This document shows positions 26,455-39,206 of a stretch of DNA of 64,000 nt, one piece after another. The DNA comes from Acridotheres tristis. Taxonomy: Eukaryota > Chordata > Aves > Passeriformes > Sturnidae. Both the position numbers and the translations under genes were made by a program. The first letter of the stretch is position 1; each line of letters begins with the position of its first letter. The notes beneath the pieces are model-generated. The model was not told the DNA's origin, made no database searches, and saw only the letters and a program-made list of their open reading frames with translations. The stretch lies in the NCBI GenBank assembly GCA_037013685.1, contig CM072894.1, forward strand, positions 14,581,449 through 14,645,448, in the 5' to 3' direction.

Positions 26455-29400
26455 GTGTGACACTTGCGTGAACATTGTACCCCTGTTCTGGAAGGTGATC
26501 ACATTATAGCTTTTTGGAAACAAAAATGCATTAATTTTTTTGTTTAATTTACTATTGTTCCTTGCCTGTTTTGCTTTCATCTTAATGTTTTTGCTGTCTT
26601 TTAATCTCTCCTTCTGGTATAATAACATTTGCCCTTTCATTATGTTCTTCTCTAACGTATTATATTGACTTTAAACCTTCCCCCCACACCTTTCTCTTCT
26701 GTATTCCACTTTCTCCTTTTTCTCTTCCAGCCACCTCTCCTCAACCTTTTGACTTCTGCATCTATAATGCAGTAGCTGCATGACTGCCTCAGACTGCTGC
26801 TCCAAAAGGAATTGCTGTCGTCCTGCTTTGCTGCTCACCCATGGCACCTCTGCTGTGCTTGCAGAAGTGCATTGCATGCCCTCAACACCCAGAGTCCATC
26901 ATGCTTGTACTGTGGGGAAGCTTTCTGTGCTGTTATGGTTCTCTGAGGAGACCTTCTCAAAGTCAGGGCATCTCCAAAATCTTGGGACAGATCGAATAGA
27001 TGGGAATAAGCATTGTTTAAAGGACAGGGAAGGGAAAACTGTAGTTAAAACTGTGACAATTTGTGGTTGGAGATCCCACTTTAGCTATGAGCTAGGGGGC
27101 AGGCTGAGACATTAAATCTGAGATTACTGTTTCTTAAGACCTTTGTCTGAAACCAAGGTCGTGTCTTCTGTGTGACAAGGCGTTCTATGCTGTTAGGAGG
27201 GAAACAGAAAGGAGCTATGACATGTTAAACTAGATAAACTAAACTAGTGCGTACTAATCGTTTGAGCAAGGAACTATCAAACCCTGTCAAAAAAAAGAGA
27301 CCCTGCAGTCATTGAGCAAGTGGAGGGAGTGGGGGAGCTATGCCTCCAGTCTGGGGGAGTTACAGTCCCTGCTGTTTTGTCTTGCTATAATGCATAAACT
27401 TACCACGTGCTTATGGAATGTGTAAGGCTCTTCTGCAGTTAACAGTGAAATTGAAAAAAATAAAAATCCTTCAGTCATCACAGAAAATGCCATTATTAAT
27501 ATTATTTTGAGAGAACAGAGTATTTATTGAGAATACTGGTCATCTTGTGAAGTTGTCAGAGTCTGTATAAAACCACATAAAATTTCACAGGAATTTGGTG
27601 TTGCCAATCTGAAGTGTGCAATGAGAATGAGTCACATCTTCCCAGATTTGCTTAAAAATAACAGAGGTTTATTTTTAATTTGGTTTGGTTTTTATTTGCC
27701 TTTTTATGTCAAAGCTGATTCATGTTTTCCACTGCTAGCAATGCCCACAATATTTTTTTCTTTTTTTTCTCTTTTTTTAAGAAGGGGACTTTTTAAACAA
27801 GAGTACCAAATATTTCAGGACATGGAACAAGATTATGTAATTGCTCATGTTAGCAGGTAATTATCTAAGTAATCCCCCTTTAGTGGAAGGGAGGAGTAGG
27901 AGGTTGTAAAATAAAATAAGATTAAGCTAAATTTTCATATGTGCCGTTTTGAGTAACTAACAGTCACATACTAGAGAAGATTGTTGTCACTGAAATAATA
28001 TACTCTATTCAGGACTGGGTACAAATTTAATTTTGTCAGAGAAATTGTGTTTAGTGTTTCTAGAGGCGTGGAAATTTCTTCCAATATGTTTATTTTTAAA
28101 TCCATCTTTTGCCTCTTTTCTCATTCCTTCACTTTTGTGAAAAACAAATGAGAAGATTAAGTAAAACTTCATATATTTTACACAAAGCACTAAAGTGGAA
28201 GGATTATATACAAAATTTCTTCCGTAATCTTTATTTCTCTCTAAGGAATTATCTGACGTAACTGCTAACTGCATCAGCTAAAAATCTATTCCTGATGATC
28301 TTGGATGTCTTCTCTCTCTCTCTTTTAAATTTTTTTTAAATTTTGTTTTCAATAGAACTCTTTCTATCCAGTATCCTCATTAGGATGTGCTTGAAAAAAT
28401 TCTTTTGAAGAGTCAGAAGTTTTGTGCAGGCCCCAGGTGAGGTGTACTGACGCAGCACATGCCAAAGTTAGGTGCTGCAGATTAGAGAAGTCCCAGCTTT
28501 GTGATTATGTGCCTTTAGCCTCTGTAATATGAAGAGGGATATTTGTCCTCTTCATTGCTAAGTTTAATTGTGGGCCGATAGTCTGTAATCAGGTTTACTG
28601 GACACTAGGTAATTGCCATGGTAGCAGCAGCATTCTGAATGGTTTTTTTGCTTGTCCAATTTGATCTCGTAGGTGACTTTTGAACTAAATAAAAAGTCCC
28701 AAACCAGCTCCCTGTTTGTAGTTCTTTAAAAAAAGAAATCTTTTGCATTGGAGCAGACAAATTCAGCTCTAATGAAATTAAGCATAATGGAAAGATGGGA
28801 CATTTACTTTTGCAAAACTTGCCTACCATATAGATTTTCCATGACACACTGTATTAGTTCTGTAAGGAGTTTTCTTCTTGCTGAAAGATAGGCAACTAGT
28901 TTAAAACCAGTTGCAGGACAGATATACTAAAGTATACTAACTAAAAATTTCACAGAAGTGACTACTTTCTGTTTCTTTATGGGTTTGTTACCTCGAATTG
29001 AGGTGGCACCAGCTGCCGCCTGTCTGCATCACTTGTGCATAGCCTGCATATCATTCACCAATGGGAGTGAAGTAAAGTGTCCCTGCAGCTTTGTGGAGCA
29101 AGACATATTTCTCAGCAGCACAAGCTCAGACCCTGCTCGAGGCTTGCACCAAGTCAAACAGGAGCTTGTGAGAACATTTCTTTTTCTAGGTCTATTGTGC
29201 AGAACTTTCTATTCTGCTGAACTAACTGTAGAAGAGAAACATGCTTCTGGGTAAGTAATTCCATGTGGAGGCTGAAATCTGTCTTTCAAGCAGCTGCATA
29301 ATAGAGTGCTGTATGCTTGCTCCAGCTGTATGGAAGGAGAAATGTTTAGCTGATTTATTTTTAATAGCAATCCATTAGTGAAAGCTGTACTCATTTGCTG

Positions 29401-31191
29401 CAGTTTAGGAACAGAGGAGTCAAGTTTGGAAATCTTAGCACTCTGGGTGACTGTGATCTATTTTTTTAGATACTTTTTATCTTTAAGCAAACTGCGCCAA
29501 AGTAATACAAATGCCAAAATCAGCATTTGAACTTTTTTTCCCCATGTTTAGATGGTAATCGTGACATTTTCTGAAGGAAGGTTCTAAATGAAAATTTTTG
29601 CTAGTAAGTCCATTGGAAGAATGTATTTCTTAAATATTAAAAAAATGTTTCTTATTTGTGAGTCTACTGATGGTTCACTGTAAAAAATTAATACTTAATT
29701 ATTGCATGTCTCTAATTCTCTTATTATGCTGCTAAAATCTGTTGACTAATATTATTTATATAATAGTTTTAATAAGCACAAATAGTAGTAGCATTTGAAA
29801 TAGGGAATGCCCTCATGTGTATTTTAAAGAAAAACTTGAAATTATTAAGTTTCTGAATTGTTAATGCATTGCAAATTATACAGCATTGCTTAACTGCAGT
29901 GTTAAAATGTGCATGATTCATTTAAAAAGTTCCTCTTATAGTGCCTTGTTAGGTCAAAAACATAAATGGTCTCTTCTATCCTCCAAGTCCTGTTTATAGT
30001 TAGATGATGAGCTTGCAGAAAACACCTTTAATTTTTTTTTCTTTTTTTTTATACAAGGCAACCTTGACTGGAGGAATGTCATTGGTAGGTTTTTCCGCTA
30101 TTGAAATAAATAGTAATAAAATGCTCATTTTCTGTGGTTTGAATGTTTAAATTGCTTTTGTTGTGTGTAAGTATGATGATCTTTGGTATGTAGTAAATTG
30201 CAAAATTACATCTGATAGGATTCCATTGCTTTTAAAACTGCTATGTACTATTTCTCTTATTTTTTTACCTAAACTGATGTGTGATTATTGACCATAATTT
30301 TTTTGCTACTGTCGCTTTATTTAACTTTCTAAAGACAAGAAAATGGCCTGAAGAGGTGCTTTTGGCAGGCAGAATTTAAGATTAGTGCAGAATTTAGCTT
30401 AGTCTGGTTGAGTTAGTGAGATTTCAGCAAATTAGGTTGCATGTTTGTATGTGAATCAGGACTGTTCATATAGTTAGTTCATAAGCATTTGTCCCTTGTC
30501 CTTTTTCTCTCCATATATGTGTCTGTGACATTGTTTCTATGTTTTCTTTGGTGATCACAGTTTTATACCTTGGGTGCTGGATTCTTTGTTGCAGGGAATT
30601 GCTTTTGGATTTTTCTAGGCCTTTGCTTCTCTGTCATTTTGTATGTTCAGAAACAGTCACAATAGTAATTTCCTGTGTTGCACAGAAATACACGTTGCAG
30701 CAGATTTAACAGAGAAGCCTGAGAGAAATCTGGGATTTGGTTGTTCCTGTTGTTCATTTACTTGATTTCAGCAATCTCTATTTAGAAATGTGCTAATTCT
30801 GTCTGAAATTGGAGCAATGCACATCTTCCATTCAGCCTCAAGATGCTTTGTTAAACATCACTAGGCACAGTTTCCCTGTGCTACCATTATCATGGTAATG
30901 TCTAGATTCATATTTATCTTTGGCTTTCCAGCATGGCTTATCTGAGAGCTCACCCTGCAGGGCAGACAGCCCAAAAATCTTGGGTTGTTCCTGTGTCCTG
31001 GGAGACAAGGCATAGGCAGTAGACAGTCCATGCTGGCCAGGCATCATCTATCTGTAGCTTTGGCTAGCAGGTAGCAGGCCCAAAAAGGGTTTTCCAGCTG
31101 AGAGAGAAAAGTGAGATTCCAAAAAATTATGTCAAGTCTTTGGGGACTGTTGGACTGGGATTAAAGCAAAGGAGAAAATTCTGTCTGTTCA

Positions 31192-31310
31192 GAAAACGAA
31201 AAAAAAAGAAACAAAAAAACCCCAACAAGAACAAACAAACAAATCAAAAAGAAAACCCCAATGAACAACAAACTCTCAAACAAGCCAAACTCAACTAACC
31301 AAGAAAGTTC
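31192..31310. repeat. A-rich low-complexity tract
   Basis: About 120 bases composed almost only of A and C with few G or T (AACAAACAAACAAATC and CAAAAAAACCCC-like units), grading into ordinary sequence on the right. It resembles a degraded poly-A or CAAA repeat. No identifiable retrocopy lies to its left. Confidence 0.8.
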
Positions 31311-34300
31311 CAGCTTTAACCCATCAAAACTGCTTTATGCAGCTCTGTTACACTGGGAGAGAAAATCTGTTGAGAAGGGAAACCAAATAAAACTTGGGAA
31401 CTTGTGCACCAAAAAAGATCTGAATTTTGGCAAGAGCTAAGCAATACAAATGCTGGCAGATGGGGTGAAATGTCTGACCCGTGCTGGTACCAGTGAGGAT
31501 CTTGACCCTACTTTCAAGGAAACAGGGACCAGAACTGAGTCACAGGGACAAGAGACAGCAGTGGGGTCAGGAAGGGTCCTGGAAGTGGGGGGGACTTGAA
31601 CAGGACTCTGAACTAGGGGGAGGTGTCTAAGTAAAAAGGATAATCCATATGTACAGGAGTAGTCTGCTGTCACTCTCCCAATGATACCTTCTAAAGACAG
31701 TAATTTAAAAAGGAAAAATGAAACCAGCCTTATAGATAAGCAAGAATTTCAGTAATGCAGTGTAAAATAAAATTTTTCTCAAAGGTTTGTGTTTAGATAG
31801 ATGAATATCCCAGATGCATGTATAGATTTCTTGATTTTGTAGAGGAATATTTGGGTTTGTTCAGTACTTGAAAATTTGGCCTTTGGGGAGAATATGCTTT
31901 TATGTGCTGTAACACTGAAATGCTTTGAGCAAAGTTTAAAATTATATTCTACGGCTGTAGAGAACATTGACATCTTTTGGATGACTTATTCAAATATTCT
32001 TATGGTTGACGGTGTATTTGTATTTGAATAAATTCAGGAAAGATTCATCCAAAGCTGTTTCAATCCAGTACTGCTTTAAAGAAACAGGAAAATCTAATCA
32101 TTTCATCACTTAAAGCTGCTTAAACCTTCAGGGGAAAAAGAGTTACTACTTAAATTTCAGATGAAAGGAGTGTTTTGTGAATTCATCTGTGTCATTTATT
32201 CATACCTGAATTAAAATGAGCCATGATGTACTGCACTTTCTCAGGAGCATTACATAAACTTCCTTGTTCTAAAACATGCACAAGTTTAAAATGTGCAAAC
32301 AGAACTGAAAGAAACTATGCAGTAGTTTCTCCACAAGCAGGAAGCCTAATATTTACACAACAATCAATAGAGTAAAGAACATGGAGACAAGCAGCACTCT
32401 CTCCTACAAATGTTGGTTTAGCTGCTGAAAGAAGGTAGGATCTGTCTGAACAACAACTTGCTTTTAGCTAGACCTGTTCGGTTGGGGATGTGTTTGGCTT
32501 GAATTCTGCAGAACCTTGTTGGCCATCGCTTGGAGTTGTGCAATTAAAACAAGGGATTTTTTTTTAGTATGCTATATTTGGAACAGTTTTCTCCTGCTTT
32601 AATTTCTGGGATTTTGATCAGATCTTTCAGTAGTGTTTTGGTGAGACTAATGAATATTAGTTAAAGAAAAATCTGATCCTGGTACAGCTTGCTTTGCAGA
32701 AAAAAAGGAGTTTCTTTATGATTAACTTACATATTTCTCTAATTCTTTGCTGTCATGTGTATTTGTTTGTACTGTGTCCCTTTAAGGAAACTTTTGTCCT
32801 CACTATGGGTAGAAAGGTAGAAGTGCAAGAATGCACTGACTTCAGTGCAAACCAGAAAGGGACAAGAAAGGAGAGGGGATAGTATACTTTTATTTCTTGT
32901 TATTTTTTGATCTACAAGTCTAATATTATTATCTTACAATAAAAGCTGGCAATTTTCAATTCAAGCAAAAGGTTGCTGAATCCAGGAACCTGTAAGAAGC
33001 TAAACATGTCTTTGTACCTCCTGTTTTCACTATTCTTCCTGAGAGAACTCAGAAAAATATTTTTTTTCCCTAAGTTCAGTGGATAGGAACAATTGCTAGT
33101 CAAGTGTGCTACCTACAGAGAACGCTTTACAGAAAAACCTGCCTGTCCAAAACCCCTAGAAAAAACCTGTCCATTGGAATGAGAGGAGGCAACTGGGGTA
33201 AATTTTTTGGGTTTGAGTGGGCATTTTGCTCTCTTACCCTGATGGTGTTTTTCACTGCTGCAGTGGTTGTAGGGACCAGGTATGCAAAAGTGCTGGCTAT
33301 GGCATCAGCTTTAGAAGTCACATGCTCCTTTCAGAGGCTGGTCAGAGTTTCTGGGAGGTTGCTGAAATCTCTCTGAAGCAAAGATGATTTTCAACACTTC
33401 AGAAGGTACAGCAATAGACCAATGATTAGCTGGAAGGCTTAGCAAATACTTTCATGTACCAACAGTCATTGAAAATAAGAGGAATTCCCTCAAAATTTTA
33501 AGAATCCATTGAAGTGGACAGCATCAGATAATCTTAATTGGGTAATGTCTATCAGTTTTTAATTTGTTGTTTTAAGCTTATATGCACTCAAGTTACTTAT
33601 AATAGCTGCTCTCAGAAGTGACTTGAAGTTTAAAGCAATAACAGAAATTTAAACTAGGGGAGGAAAACTTCAGCTAATAGAGTGACATAAGTTACTGAGA
33701 AATGTGGTCTTGCAATAAAAAGCAATGTGCAAACCTCCTAGTGAAATGTGTTGCCTGTTGTAGTAATACAAACCAGATAGCGAAGTTCAGCGTATACTGT
33801 GAAACCAAATTTGGTTTTGTACTCTTTGTGGTTGAAATCTCTGTTTTATTAGGTAATTTCATTAATTGTTACTGAAGAGAAATGTACCCCAGTCTTCCAT
33901 ATTTCAGAGGGTAGTGTTCCATAAAGAACTTTAGATACACCCTTCAGGCATAAATCCAAACCAGTGTCCAGTTCCCTGTTAGAGCAGATTCCTTCCTTGA
34001 AGAGGTGGAGACTGGTATGACAGTGATAAGTGCAGTTAGCCACAAATGATGAAGCATCTCACCAGATCTCACCATGATTTACACAGAGTACTTCCTATAT
34101 GGTATTTTCAAAACCCACCTGATGGCCATCCTGGATCTTCATGTCCATGCACAACTTCATTTACTTTGCTTTCTTTTTTAGCACCCAGTTTGTATGGCTG
34201 TGCCTGTGTGGTAATCGAAAAAAAGAGAATTTCATGTGTAGCTAAGCTACTACTTCTGAAGCGATTTTTAATATTTTTCCTCTGCTTCTAGTAGGTATTT

Positions 34301-35095
34301 GCACAATAACTAAAATGTATGCCCTTGGTGATGCTGTGACTTGTGCTAAAATGAAATTGGTAACTACAGAATCAGATTGTTCTTTCTAGATTTGTATGGG
34401 GAACCTGAGGAAAGACAGAGTTCTCAGAAGGGAGGAAAGAAAATTGCTTTTTGAACTCTTCCCCTTTGTCACTGTACAAAAATACGTGCACTGTTAAATG
34501 TCAAGGCATTTGTCCAATGCCCAAGTTCTCCCCATATCTTGCTCCTGGTTACCTGTATTTCTTGTTCTTGTTCACTGAAGCACTCACTCATACCTTTCAC
34601 ATTACACAAACCTACCACATTGCTTAACAGCTTGGAATGGTGTTCTAAGCCTGTAGAATAGCCTGTTCGGATTGATTGAGAAAAGGCTGATATTAGAAAA
34701 ACCCCAAAACAAAACATTGCCTCCACAAAATGCTAAATTTGGCATATACTGAATTACAATATATCCTTGTATATAAATAGACATTTCAAAATAGGATTAT
34801 AAGTATTGCAGACTCTGGAGACATAAATTACTTTTATGTTGCATAAGATTACTTAGGAATACATCCCTACAGACTTATTGGGAAAGGAGTTCTTGCTGCC
34901 ATGTATTAGGAGGCCTTCATGAAACTGAGGGGCAGAATGCAGTAGTCACAGCAAGTGGCTGTCACATAAGTCAGCCACAGACCACCTCCTCCTTTAAAAA
35001 GTGCTATATGTTTATAAAGCAACCTCCAGTGATTATTTTTAAAAGGGGATGTGGAAATATACACTTTTGTCTTAATTTTGGCTTTTTTAGGTGAC

Positions 35096-35182
35096 TTTTT
35101 TTGTTGTTGTTGTGTTGTTTTGTTTTGTTTTGTTTTTTGTTTTGGTTTGGTTTTTTAAATTTATTTTGTTTTGTTTTTTTTC
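35096..35182. repeat. TTTTG-type low-complexity tract
   Basis: About 87 bases of T-rich sequence built of TTG, TTTTG and TTTTTTG units with one short AAATTTA break. On the minus strand it is an A-rich CAAAA tract, which could be the remnant tail of a retroposed element, although no body of such an element is recognisable beside it. Confidence 0.85.
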
Positions 35183-37385
35183 TTCAGGAGGTTTTAGGTT
35201 TATTTCAGGGTACATACCAAATTAGAAGAATTCTGAAAAGGTGGCTAATTCTTGAGAGAGTTTGGCAATACTTCCAGCCTGCTATTAGGTTGATTCATGG
35301 GTTATATTTCCAGTGCAAAAACTAACCAGTTTTTTGATATTATCAACTGCTTTTTAGTGACTTGAAATATATTAAAGTGTGTCACCATGTTGTGGTGGCA
35401 CAGCTGAAAGAGGTAGAATTGTCAATAGCAAGTCTGAAAAGTAGTTCTGAAATGGTCTTTGAAAAGTTAGCACCAGCTTCATGAAATGACAGGTAGCAGC
35501 ACAGCAGAATGAGAAAGCACGTGAAAAGAAAGTAATTCAAAGTGTTTAAAGCTTTTGAAAAGATTGAGGAATAAGGATAGACTCAGTCCTATGGTTTAAC
35601 TGAAAAAGTAATTATATGCTTGTGTGATTTTGATGGCAATGAAAGAGTAGCTGTTCAGCCAGTAAAGACACAGGGAATACTGGGAGGTGAGGGAGTTGGG
35701 TGTCTGTCTCTCTTTCCCATTCTTTTTATAGCATATGGTGTCTGCTGAGCTGTAAAGATGTATGGTCAGCTTTTGGAAGGTTCTCTGTGACTGTTTTCCT
35801 TTACCTTTAAATTTTTATCTTGTTTTGTTGGAAGCTTTGCTGCAGTGGGATGAGGAGCTGGCCTCTGAAGCAGTATGTTGTATTTCTAACAGGCTTTAAA
35901 ACAAAAGGCTGATCACCATCTCCACTGCCCATCAGTTGCTTAATGTGCTGCAGGTCACACTCCCACAGGGTTCCTGCTACAGCTCAAAGTGGCATGGCTG
36001 GCTTGCTCAATGTTTATTCTTTACTCATGTGATCCCTCTGAGCCTAGTAGAATTAATCAAAGGGACAAGAGCATGTGTGAGAATAGAAATAGGATCAGCA
36101 ATCCACAAAATCTGGTCTTTGTCCAATTTAAATGGAAGATAAGTTAAATTCATGAAAGGGAGGATATTTTCATTTTAGTTTTGCATCTTGAGTGCAAAGT
36201 AGTACATGAGGAGAGATGTACATTTCTGATTAAGTAGAACTCTAGCTGTAGAACAAAATTCATCAGTTTTTTACTAAGCATACTCAATAGTAAGGGATAT
36301 ACTTCAAGATGAACACTGTTAGAAACTACATAATTACTCTGTGGCTCTGTGCTCTTTAAATTTTAAAATTATGGTAATTATCACATTTAAAATACATTTT
36401 ATAAGTTTTAATATTAAAAATACAATTGAAATACAAGTGAAAATTATATTGAAACGCATGAAAATAGGCTGCACTCACTAATTTAATTACTTTCTGATCT
36501 TCCTTTAAAAGTCCTAAGCTATTTGGTTTTCCTGTCTTTCCCATGAGTCACTTTCCTTTTGCTTTATTGAATAGATTGCTTTGGATATTGGTTTTTCCAA
36601 TATTAAGCTTTTGAAATACCATTCATTTCTTCCATCTTGTCATTCCTAATTATAACCACGATATATCAAACTAAGGGACACTCTTTAATTACAGTATGAA
36701 TACCTCAAACATTTGTGGTGCAGCGAGGGGTTCAGACAGTAATTTGCTATTAAATTAATCCTGGTATTAGAGGTAGGAATGGTGTTCTCTGGTTGAACTG
36801 ACCAGTCTTAATAACCTCATTAAAATATTTATTTAAAAATTGTCGATTTCAAGTCGACTCAGAGACACCTTTTGAACAGTGCTTTCCCTGCAGTGCAGTT
36901 AGTGACTGGTTCTGTCCTGGTCACAAGGATCATAAAGGTGGCACTGGGTATTCTGCCATTTGGGTGTTGCTGTTCCTTTGCACACAGCAGACTTGGAGCT
37001 ACTTTTAGTGGCATTCTCTGTGCATATGTGGTGCTTTAAAACACATTTCATTACATGAGAGGTCTTTAAGCCAAATGTTTAGTTCCAGCAGCTGTAAATG
37101 GTATCACTTTACTGTTTTAGCAGCCTGCTTGTGGGACATTAAGAGCACTATCATTTTACTTTGAGTCCCTGTTCAAGTTTGACCATTAAGAAATCAAATA
37201 GTATCAAATAATGACAGAGATGAGATCCTATTACAGCTTAATAATAGTGGAACAAACAAGCAAATGAAAACAAGTAAATAACTTTCTTTCTACAGGACTC
37301 CAATTAAATTAAACATAAAGACTTATTATACTGGGGTGTGATGCTTAGAAGCTAGTGATAGTCTGAATGTCCCAAAGATACATTA

Positions 37386-37421
37386 CCAGGATCTGGGTAA
37401 TGAGTACCCAGGATCTAGGTA
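37386..37421. repeat. Short direct repeat, 14-bp units 8 bp apart
   Basis: CCAGGATCTGGGTA at 37386-37399 recurs as CCAGGATCTAGGTA at 37408-37421 with one mismatch. Confidence 0.8.
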
Positions 37422-39023
37422 GCATTTTGAGTTGACAGGAATTAACAGCTTTTGTGAACTGGGAGGGTCAGCTGATTACAGGAAATCTAACCACAGAACA
37501 CACATTAAAACTTTCTAATATTTGATCTAAATAGGAAAGATTCATCCAGATACATGTAACATTCTGAGTCTGCAAACCTATGGATTTCATTTGCTCCTAG
37601 TTGGAGTTGTAAGATTTGGGAAATCCTTCTGTTACAGCTGCCTGAGAAGTACTTTGATATGTAGTTATGCAAGTCTAACAAAAATGAGGATCTCTGCACT
37701 GTCTTTGCTTCTTAAAATTAAACAAAGGAAATGCTTCTACTTGAAATAGAGGAATTGCTTCTTGTAAATCCAAGCATTGGGGATTGAAATCCTAGACCCT
37801 TAGAGCAAAGAAAGTGTAAGAAATGTTAAGAAGCATAACAAAGTTTCTACAAAGTCAGTATTTTGTATCCAATTGTGAGTCATTCAGTACTTAAAAGTTA
37901 TGTAATACTGTCAATTATTAATACAAATCCAGGGGGAATTTTAAGGCCTTTCATCAGAATTTTAAAACCGTGATACCCTTAGAATTAATTCCCTAAGGAA
38001 ATATGAACATAAATAATGATGTATCTGCTACTGACCTCTGAGAAAATATACAAACTCCAGTGAAATTGCATCTGGAATGATTTTTCACACCAAAAGGATC
38101 AAAAAGATGGAAGATGGACTTTGTAGAAGGACAGCAAGGTTTCTTAATTTGAGCTATTGCAAGGCCATTGCATGGTGGCTGTGGCAGCTCTTCTGCACTC
38201 TGCCCAGGGCCCCTTGCTCCAGGGCAGCACTGCAGCTTCTCTCTGCCAGACTTATGGAGGGAAAGGCTGCCCACAGCTGAGCCTTCACACCAAGGAAGTC
38301 ACTTTTCCACAGACTAGTGCAGCAAGGAACTTCTTAGCTAACTCAGCAAGACAGCAGTTAAGTCTCTGCTTTTAATAGTTATTGCTAGAAGTTGCTGGAT
38401 GATCTGTGGGTGTGTTTTCCAGTTTCTGCACTGTTTTGTTTTTGTGATTTGATTTGATACCTTTTAAAACTTTATATATTTGACCTCTACTGTTTGTCTT
38501 AAATGTAGCTCTCCCTCTGCACTTATGTAGTCTGAGACCCCTACTCCTTCACCCCTGGTTTATCCAGATACTGTTTTTTATTTAAGGTATTTAAAAATAG
38601 GAGCTGAAATACAAGGCAAACTGCTAGCAATGGAAGTCAAGAGTTTATAATAATTTCAATCACGTGAAAGAAAGATTCATACTTTGTCTGAAGAAGTTAT
38701 GTCCAAGTCTTTCCCCTATAAAATAGTCTTTCCATATAACTCTTTAAACTGAAACCTTTTATTTCCTGTCCCATCACATATTTCTTTAAATTATGTTTCA
38801 GGAAAGATTTTTTTGCTCCCAAGGTGAGAGCAATTCGAAGTGGTATGTTTGATAAAAATACAGTTGGGACTGAGTCTGAGGCTGCCACTCGACTTATTTC
38901 CTTTTCCTTTTGAGTTTTACCTCATTTCATGGTATGTGGACTTCTTTGCCTTCCATTCAGTCTTGCCTATGGGGGCACCAGGATCAGAAATGTCATTATG
39001 GTTTATTATTATTTTCATCACCA

Positions 39024-39177
39024 TGGGAGGTGGTGGACTCACCTTCCCTGGAGGTGTTTATGAAAAGACAGCACGTGGCACTTAGTGCCATGGTTTAGTT
39101 GACAAGATGGTGTTTGGTCATAGGTTTCAGTTGATGATCTCAAAGGTCTTTTCCAACCTACTTAGTTCTGTGATTAT
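39024..39177 (+). mobile_element. CR1 LINE fragment, 3' end
   Basis: About 150 bp of CR1 3' end in sense orientation. Seen: GGTGGTGGACTCACCTTCCC, TGGAGGTGTTTATGAAAAGA, GCACGTGGCACTTAGTGCCATGG, then GATGATCTCAAAGGTCTTTT and CCAACC, ending in TTCTGTGATT. This is the order of landmarks in avian CR1 3' ends (gtggagtcaccatccctggaggtg ... gatgatctt.aggtcttttccaacc ... ttctgtgatt). No coding part is retained. The 3' end passes directly into a GAT/ATT microsatellite, as happens when the short CR1 terminal repeat expands. Confidence 0.93.
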
Positions 39178-39206
39178 TATGATGATGATGATGATGATTA
39201 TTATTA
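39171..39206. repeat. GAT/ATT trinucleotide microsatellite
   Basis: Seen: TGATTATTAT followed by six GAT-type units and further ATT units. It directly abuts the 3' end of the CR1 copy to its left, so it probably grew from the CR1 terminal repeat. Likely length-polymorphic. Confidence 0.9.

Larger units (their letters stand above)
17304..39023. other. Non-coding, probable intron
   Basis: Long stretch of AT-rich unique sequence between two CR1 copies. It holds the low-complexity tracts at 20814, 21460, 31192 and 35096, a TC run at 28309-28323, a T-rich run at 30030-30050 and the doubtful CR1 remnant at 26346. A GC-richer stretch at about 29000-29250 ends in a consensus splice donor but has no convincing acceptor. 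No exon or RNA gene is recognised. Confidence 0.65.

Noticed and set aside
26780..27115. 111-codon cysteine-containing frame on the plus strand
   Set aside because: The cysteines show no zinc-finger spacing, there is no similarity I recognise, and an overlapping frame lies on the other strand.
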